Assembly (NCBI GenBank): GCA_010645155.1
Contig: JAAGOF010000250.1
Span: 912,756-976,755 of the forward strand
Source: Tigriopus japonicus
Lineage: Eukaryota; Arthropoda; Copepoda; Harpacticoida; Harpacticidae
Length of the DNA: 64,000 nt
Direction: 5' to 3'
This document shows, in pieces, positions 57,666 to 64,000 of this stretch. Made by a program: the position numbers and the translations under genes. Numbering within the stretch: the stretch's first letter is position 1; every line of letters begins with the position of its first letter. The notes under the pieces were generated by a model. The model saw only the letters and a list, made by a program, of their open reading frames with translations, made no database searches and was not told the DNA's origin.

Positions 57666-59299
57666 TTTTTTGGCGGCTTAGGAGGTATTTTAAATTTATT
57701 TAGTGCCGCAGATGAGTCACTTCCTGGTTCGGAAGACAGTTAGCTCCAAAAATTTGCCGTCGGACCTTTCCAGTCTAAAGTTATGGTCGTTTAACCATAG
57801 CCTAAAGATAGTCTTTAAAGTCTTTAAGTTGCTTTTACACTTTCCTGTTGAAGCCCTTGATAATGGATAACATAAGATGAAATCATATCCTCTCGAAGGA
57901 TATTTTCAACATTTCTATGCATCACTGATGTTTATGAAAACAAGACTTGCAGGGGGTTTTCTGACATTGCTGATTCCACTTAAAACCATTCCGAAATGAT
58001 AAACATCAAAAGATATTGAAAAAAGCTCCTAAGGCTCCCAAGCTTTTGTCCTTACAAAAGCAGTTCATCCCATTTTGACAGGAATACATACTTCTTGATG
58101 CTCAGGATGAGGAAAATATGGCTTTAACAATGAACCCAGTTTTCTCCTCAAATGGCTTTTCCCTCTGTGTGAGTACGTTTATGTGTATTAGGTGTGGAGT
58201 CCACTGAATTTGTTTGTTACTACTCACATTTGAACGACATTTGAAACATTTGGTTGGGGGAATAATATAATGAAGTGAGGTGTATCAAATTGTATGAACA
58301 AGCGAAATAGAAATCATTCTTAAGATAATAATGCGTTTCAATTCTTCGTTGCTGACAATCTAGAAATATTGTCCAAGGCTTGTTTTGTACTTGAGGTGAT
58401 TAGTTCAAATTCGGAATCTTTGATGTAATTGTAAGTGAACTTAAAGTTACGTTATTACAATTACATTTCTAAGTAATTGCAATGATCCATCTACATTTGA
58501 AACCAAAGTGATGATTAAAAATTCCCATTACATTGAGAGTAGTAATTACATTGAGATTAAAGTAAAGATAATAAATTACATTAGAAATCATGGTAATTGT
58601 AGTAAACTACATTCAAAATCAAAGTAATTGCAATAAAGTACATTTTAAAACAAAGTAAATGGAGACAAATTACAATTGTAATCAAAGTAACAAATTAAGT
58701 ACATGAAATAAAATAATTTTACTTGAAATCAATTCCATTTCTGTAATATTGTCATCTAATGTATGTGCTCCTGGTCAAGTGCTAAAATAATAAGACCACA
58801 CTTGTTCTCGTCATTTCAACACGTTTATGGATCTCGTCCTCCGTCTTCGTCAAAGTCACGCACATACACCAATTTCAAACCATGCAATTGAGATTTTCTA
58901 ATCATGAATTGCATTTTCACTTACCAAGCACAATATCATATCCAATATCTTATAAAAATCCTTTTCCATTCAACATTGTTCTAAAGCATAAAAATTGGAA
59001 CCCCTAAAACTACATGCCTCTACATGGTACTTCAACAATATCAAGTTCAAAAGTAAACTCCCAAACACTTTGAGTTATAATTTTTACCCTGAAAATTACG
59101 CACAACAACTTTGATTTAACACTTTCATCCAAGCCAGGTCTAGATTAAAAATTATACACCTAAAAACCTATTAAATTTACTCCTTTTTGAAATTATCGAA
59201 CGTTATATCATGTGCTTGGGAATTTGAGTTTTCATACACCCGGGCCGTTGTTTTCGCTTTTTTTTAGCTAAATTTGATTTTTGCCATCCCAAATCATGA
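57666..59299. other. Intergenic, no gene seen
   Basis: It contains an AATTACATT-rich stretch (58430-58740) similar to 38943-39075. Otherwise AT-rich and unassigned. Confidence 0.4.
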
Positions 59300-59307
59300 G
59301 CCATGAT

Positions 59308-59796
59308 TAGGGACGGGCAAAATGTGTTAAAATATTTTTGGTAACATTTACACATTTATTTGCCTTTTTGCTCTTTTAGCCTTTATTTGCACGATTTTTT
59401 TATGATTTCGGCCTAAAATGAACAAATTGTCAAGAGTTTGCTATTTCTTCTTTGAAAATGCTTATTTTTAAAAGATTTTTTTTCAAATTTGAAAACTAAA
59501 TCTGATTTTACGGCTCCCAGCGCAGGCTAGCATAGTTTTGATTACTACTACTTCAAAATCTAAATTTTGCTCTTCAAGATAGAAAAGTAACCAGCAGACG
59601 GCAAGAAAGTATCTGAAGCTTTTTGTTTCAGAAATTTCAGTTTTTTTGCGAATTTCTTAATTTTTTTTGCGCTTTTTTGGTTTTTATTTGCACTTTTGAC
59701 CTTTCTCTGCATTTGATTTTCCGATTTTGGGCTGATTTTTGTGCAACTTTTGGTGACCAAAAGCTTCTTTTGATTTGCACTTTTTGCCCGTCCCTA
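59308..59796. mobile_element. 489-bp hAT-like MITE
   Basis: The terminal inverted repeats TAGGGACGGGCAAAA are identical at both ends, followed by TGTG versus AGTG. The 8-bp flanks GCCATGAT (59300-59307) and GTCATGAT (59797-59804) match at 7 of 8. The interior is AT-rich, dominated by TTTTTGC/TTTATTTGC-type motifs, and non-coding. Confidence 0.85.
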
Positions 59797-59965
59797 GTCA
59801 TGATTCATGACTGATTTTGAACCCAGACATCTGTGTTCCCATTATGATCCAAGTTTTGCATCAGGCTTAAACCCACCACTGTTTTATCTTTAACACTGCC
59901 TGTCAAAACCTTTTTGGCCAAAAAAACTAGATGTGAACAAAAAATGGCAACAATTTAGTTCAAAC

Positions 59966-60121
59966 AAGCATATTAGCCATAACCCCACTATCATTGACGG
60001 TTTTACCGTCAACTTCAAAAGGTCCTACAGGATGCTTCAGAGAAAAATGAAGCATCCTGTAGGACCTTTTGAAGTCGATGGTAAAACCGTCAATGATAGT
60101 GAGGTTATGGCTAATATGCTT
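59966..60121. repeat. Snap-back inverted duplication, 74-bp arms
   Basis: 59966-60039 and 60048-60121 are inverted copies with three mismatches, separated by the 8 bases GAGAAAAA. The right arm continues as retrotransposon coding sequence; the left arm ends abruptly where similarity to that element stops. It can fold into a near-perfect 74-bp hairpin. Confidence 0.95.
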
Positions 60122-60216
60122 GGAGATCAGTTCTCAAGTGTATTTTCAATTCCGAAAAGGGTAGACAGAGCAGGTCATGACTGTAGTAATGTTGTTGATG
60201 AGCCTGGCATTGATAG
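60048..60216 (+). pseudogene. LINE 'B', left fragment (linker before the RT domain)
   Basis: The frame MKHPVGPFEVDGKTVNDSEV, then MANMLGDQFSSVFSIPKRVD, is the conserved linker between endonuclease and reverse transcriptase in CR1/jockey-type elements (usual form: a-x-L-L-x-D-x-F-S-S-V-F). It breaks at ATTGATAG (60209-60216), an 8-mer that recurs at the start of the LINE fragment at 63167. The two pieces are plausibly one element split by the intervening LINE. Confidence 0.6.
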
Positions 60217-62777
60217 CACAAACTAGGGACCCTCTCAGAGATTGGCAAATGGAGCGGGCAAGCGCCTCCTCACCAAGAACTATCATCATGTCTGACATGA
60301 ATATTGACTATAACAAATGGGACTCTCCTGGATACCATTTAGCCCCCCTCGCCCGCAACCTGGCAAATGCACTTTGCCAGAGTGATCTTTGCCTTCTGCC
60401 TCTTGGGGACACCTTCACATACAGGCGTGAAGAATCCCCTGGGAACATGATCACGAAAACGTCGGCCATTGATCATGTATATGTCAGCAATAGGCTCGCA
60501 GTTCATGGTCACGGATGCCTAACCAACTCCCTAAGTGATCACTCCCCTATCTTCATCCAAGTCGGCAACGGCCGTTCAACACAAAGAGTGAAAAAAGTGC
60601 TCTGGAAGCGAACATTCAAATCCCTCTCCACATCATTATTCAACAAATCTCTTTCCTCATGGGATTGGGGTCCTATGTACGGAATGGATCTGAACGAAAT
60701 GACGGAATACTTTTGTCATGCAGTTCGAACATCCCTTGACGAGTGCGCCCCGTTAAGGAAGATCGTCATTTCTGATAAATATCGATTTGGGTTAAGCATC
60801 ACCTCAAAAACCTTAATCAACGAACGCGACTCTGCGTTCAAGCGCTCCCAGGAGGATCGATACAATGACGATCTCTGGGCTCATTACAAGACCCTGAGAA
60901 ATAAGACACAACGCCAAGTCAAAAGTGACACCAAAAGCCATTTCATCAAAACCGCACTTGAGCACCCAAGTGACAGTGGCAAACTATGGAAATTGGTGAA
61001 CAATGTGCTCTCCCTTGGGTCAGACAATATTGAAGTCGAGGTAAATGGGAAAGTCACCTCAGATCCTGGTCCTTTGAGCAAGGCCTTTAATCTCTTCTTT
61101 AAAGAAAAAATTGAATCCCTAAGGGAAAGGATTGACACATCTAGGAAGAAATCTCCCCTACACAAATTACAATCCACCCGTGGCCAATGGAGCTCATTTG
61201 GAATCACTCCTTTAGTACCGGAACAAGTAACCAACATTGTACTATCAATGAAAAAGAAGGGGCCTGGGTCCGATGGCATACCTATGTTGTCTTTGCAAAA
61301 AGGAATCTCTGTGCTATCTGAGCCTCTGACAACACTCATAAACAAGTCCTTCTCATCTGCATCATTCCCTAATCAACTGAAAGTTGCTCGAGTCTTGCCT
61401 GTTTACAAGAAAAAAGACTCTAGAAAATCCCTGAGTAGCTACCGTCCCATCTCCATCCTTTCGGCGGTCTCCAAAGTTCTTGAAAAAGCCGCACAGATCC
61501 AGATCTCGAGACATTGTGAGTTGGAAAAAATATTGCCGAACTCCCAACACGGATTCAGGCCGTACAGGTCCACAACCACGGCACTCATGGACTTAACGTG
61601 GCGGCTGGATACCGCCCGTCATCTAGGACTCTTCTCGCTGCTTGCAACATATGATCTAAGCGCAGCCTTTGATTGCATTGATAACGGGATCCTGGACCAA
61701 AAGCTAGAGGTCTATGGGTTCAACCAGATTACCAGGGGCTGGATAAAGTCGTTCCTTAGTGAGAGGAAACAGAAAGTCTCCATTCAATCCGTTGAGTCCT
61801 CCGAGCTGGACTTAGAAGTAGGCAGCCCGCAAGGATCCGTCCTCTCCCCTCTCCTCTTCACCATCCTCATTGCTGATTTGGAGATGTGGCTAGAGAAGTG
61901 CAGCATAGTTACATACGCTGATGACACGACAATTTGGAGCTCTAGCCAGAACATCTTTGAAGCCAAGAGGGATGTTGAGGTTGACTCTGAAAATGTTCTT
62001 TCCTTCATGGCCTCCAATGGCCTCGTGGCAAACCCCTCCAAGACAGATGCCATCATTATATCTCGGTCAAGAGTCAAGCATAGTGTTAACAGTGTTAATA
62101 TTGCTGGACATCTAATCCCAATATCAGACTCTGTAACCCTCCTCGGTGTGATTTTTGATAGTAACCTCTCATGGAATTTGCAATTCAAATCACTGATTTG
62201 TCAACTTCGCCAAAGCCTGGGACTACTAAGACGACTTCTTCATTGGGTGCCTCGGGACAAAATTGGGCCTTTTGTTGAAGGACTCATGCTATCTAGGCTA
62301 CGCTACTGCCTACCAGTCTTCGGATCAGCTCGAATCTCGGAGGATCAGCCTAAAAGTGGGCTTATGTGCCAAGTGCAAACGGTGCTAAACGATCTAATGC
62401 GCCTGGTAGCCAAGAAGAATAGAATGGATAAAGTTAGCACCAAGGAGCTCATGTCTATTACTCGCATACCCTCAGCTAATCACCTGTGTGCGGAAGGGCT
62501 TTTAATGGAGTTGTACCGATCCGAAAAACAGATGTTGGATTTAAGCGCTATTCTCAGTGCCCGATCTAAACCTCATCAAATGGAGCTCAGAGGCGATAAC
62601 CTTAATTTGAGCGAGTCTCTCCCTAAACATCATGGGGGTATCGATCTAAGTTCTGGAATATTCTTGTGGAATGAAGTCATCCATCACCATAAAATTAGTA
62701 ATAATTTGTCCGATATCTTCAGTTTAAACTCAGCGAAAAAGGAATTTAAACGCGTGATATTGTCAATACCTATCTGA
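60217..62777 (+). CDS. LINE 'A' ORF2: partial endonuclease plus reverse transcriptase
   Basis: An uninterrupted frame of more than 840 residues reaches TGA at 62777. It opens with the C-terminal half of an APE-type endonuclease (IIMSDMNIDY, SAIDHVYVSN, SLSDHSPIF), so the first half of that domain is missing. A complete reverse transcriptase follows: SSYRPISILSAVSKVLEK, SQHGFRPYRSTTTALMDL, ATYDLSAAFDCIDN, GSPQGSVLSPLLF, catalytic YADD, and the thumb-like LLGVIFDSNLSW. This is jockey/CR1-type architecture; the clade is not certain. The protein would nick target DNA and copy its RNA in place. The frame as read extends left to 60177 through unrelated sequence by chance. With no stops it is young, but 5' truncation makes it unable to move by itself. 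Confidence 0.85.
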
Positions 62778-62844
62778 CACTTCTAGGTAAAACCCTTGTT
62801 CTCAATACTATTGCCAAAAAAGTGATTACTTTCACTGAAAATAC

Positions 62845-62971
62845 AATACATACATACATACATACATACATACATACATACATACATACATACATACATA
62901 CATACATACATACATACATACATACATACATACATACATACATACATACATACATACATACATACATACAT
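62845..62971. repeat. (ATAC)n microsatellite tail of LINE 'A'
   Basis: A pure ATAC tetranucleotide array of about 120 bp starts some 70 bp after the LINE 'A' stop codon. Simple-repeat 3' tails of this kind are known for several non-poly(A) non-LTR clades and mark the 3' end of the insertion. Minus-strand frames reading Met-Tyr-Val-Cys are artefacts. Confidence 0.85.
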
Positions 62972-63166
62972 AGACGTAGGCTGTATTTTCTGAATTGACT
63001 CTGAGAATCGAACTTCAAAAAGGATATTTGCGTTACAAACACGGTGGCGCACTCTATGACGTTCCTTATGAAACAATCATTTTTACCAATGTTGTTAGGT
63101 AATCCCTCATAGAGGGCGGTTTTGTCGACGTCAAAATTGAGATATCTCTATTTTATTTATCTATGA
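62972..63166. other. Short segment between the two LINE pieces
   Basis: About 190 bp of unique-looking sequence follows the ATAC tail and precedes the resumption of LINE 'B' at ATTGATAG. It matches neither LINE frame and may be a second small insertion or a rearrangement product. Confidence 0.4.
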
Positions 63167-64000
63167 TTGATAGTCAGGATAATCAATTGGAGGATCTGCT
63201 AGTAACAGATCAAGATGCTTTTGAGGCCATCAAGAGCTTAAAGCTCTCAAGTTCTCCTGGACCTGATGGTGTGACATCTCAGTTTCTGATGAAATGTTCA
63301 CAGATTCTTGCCCCTGTTTTCTCCTATTTGATGCGTTGCTTTTTAGATCAGGGCAAGTTTCCCTCTTCTCTAAAAGTAGCTCATGTCGTTCCAATTTTTA
63401 AGGGCTGAGATAAGTCACTCTCTAGTATTTATAGGTCCATTTCTCTGACTTCCAGTATTGAAAAGGTCTTTGAGAAGATCATGAAGTCCAAGCTTGTTGA
63501 GTATTTGGAAGCTCATGATATCATTCCCCCAGGGCACCATGGGTTTCGAGCCCATTTTAGTACAGTAACCCAATTGGTTGATCATATTGAGCAAATCATT
63601 GAAGGGCTCGAAAGTCACGAGTCAGTTGATGTAGTCTATCTTGACTTTGCCAAGGCCTTTGATAAGGTAGATCATGGTCTTTTGCTCGATCAACTCAAAG
63701 AGTCTGGTATCCAAGGAAAGGTTCTGAATTGGATTGATGGTTTCATGAGTGAGAGGAAGCAAATAGTCAAGGTTGAAGGATCATTTAGTGGCATGTATGA
63801 TGTCAAGTCAGGTGTTGCACAAGGTTCAATCTTAGGTCCGCTCCTGTTTATCCTCTCCAGAAGTCTAGTACAAAAGCCAGTATTTCTTCATATGCTGATG
63901 ACGCAAAATTAGTTTGTGGAAGGAATGGTCAGGACCCAAAATGTTTAGTTGAGGACTTGGAGAAAGTCTACTCTTGGGTTGGTCAGAGTAATATGGCATT
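63167..64000 (+). pseudogene. LINE 'B' reverse transcriptase, degenerate, cut by the window end
   Basis: CR1/jockey-type reverse transcriptase. SPGPDGVTSQFLMKC, LKVAHVVPIFKG, GHHGFRAHFSTVTQLVDHIE, VVYLDFAKAFDKVDH and GVAQGSILGPLLF are all present, then SYADDAKLV in another frame. Lesions are an in-frame TGA at 63406-63408 (where Gly is usual after PIFKG) and a small deletion with frameshift near 63856-63870, just before the catalytic YADD. The sequence continues in the shifted frame to the window end. It is distinct from LINE 'A' in sequence. Confidence 0.8.

Noticed and set aside
62770..63076. Minus-strand frames of repeated Met-Tyr-Val-Cys
   Set aside because: They translate the ATAC microsatellite tail.

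Overview
The window is eukaryotic nuclear DNA: AT-rich, with spliced genes separated by long transposon-rich introns and spacers. A Spätzle-type cystine-knot ligand and a single-exon FMRFamide-receptor-like GPCR point to an arthropod. A crustacean such as a copepod is my guess and is not proven by the sequence. I see no prokaryotic operon, CRISPR array or complete tRNA/rRNA gene.

Layout of host genes. (1) 24-7973 (+): last three exons of a large receptor-like protein tail, tentatively Dscam-like. (2) 20908-21195 (+): a UPF0390/C19orf53-type small basic protein. Only 14 nt after its stop comes PPP1R7/sds22 (21210-22591, +, two exons). (3) ICMT (22680-23615, -, two exons) is convergent with PPP1R7. 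(4) 35054-41413 (+): three exons of a Spätzle/neurotrophin-like ligand, N-terminus missing. (5) 43447-44658 (-): two exons of a kelch-repeat protein, N-terminus missing. (6) 45526-46039 (-): a two-exon gene for a small secreted PAN/apple-like protein, found from splice sites and phase. (7) 49649-51322 (+): a class A GPCR with an extra N-terminal membrane segment and a Cys-rich ectodomain. ICMT (CaaX-protein methylation), sds22 (PP1 regulation) and UPF0390 are housekeeping; the rest are secreted, surface or receptor-type. No shared pathway is evident.

The rest is dominated by mobile DNA. Several non-autonomous DNA elements can be delimited to the base by target-site duplications: hAT-like elements at 9180-9270, 15035-16258, 16432-17049 and 59308-59796; a piggyBac-like element at 30138-31616 with TTAA duplications; and a mariner relic at 25366-25920. 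There is a Merlin/IS1595-like transposase fragment at 17160-17501, a 2.7-kb element with about 310-bp inverted repeats at 32111-34830, and other inverted-repeat elements. Non-LTR retrotransposons fill the right end: a broken copy at 56320-57152, and an apparently nested pair at 59966-64000 in which a 5'-truncated but ORF-intact element interrupts an older degenerate one that starts with a 74-bp snap-back inverted duplication. tRNA-derived SINE-like sequence occurs at 2047 and beside the 323-bp assembly gap (47591-47913).

I found no convincing new multi-gene system. The observations most worth following are the 14-nt UPF0390-PPP1R7 spacing (possible dicistronic mRNA), the unusual GPCR ectodomain, the small PAN-like secreted gene, and the nested snap-back LINE.
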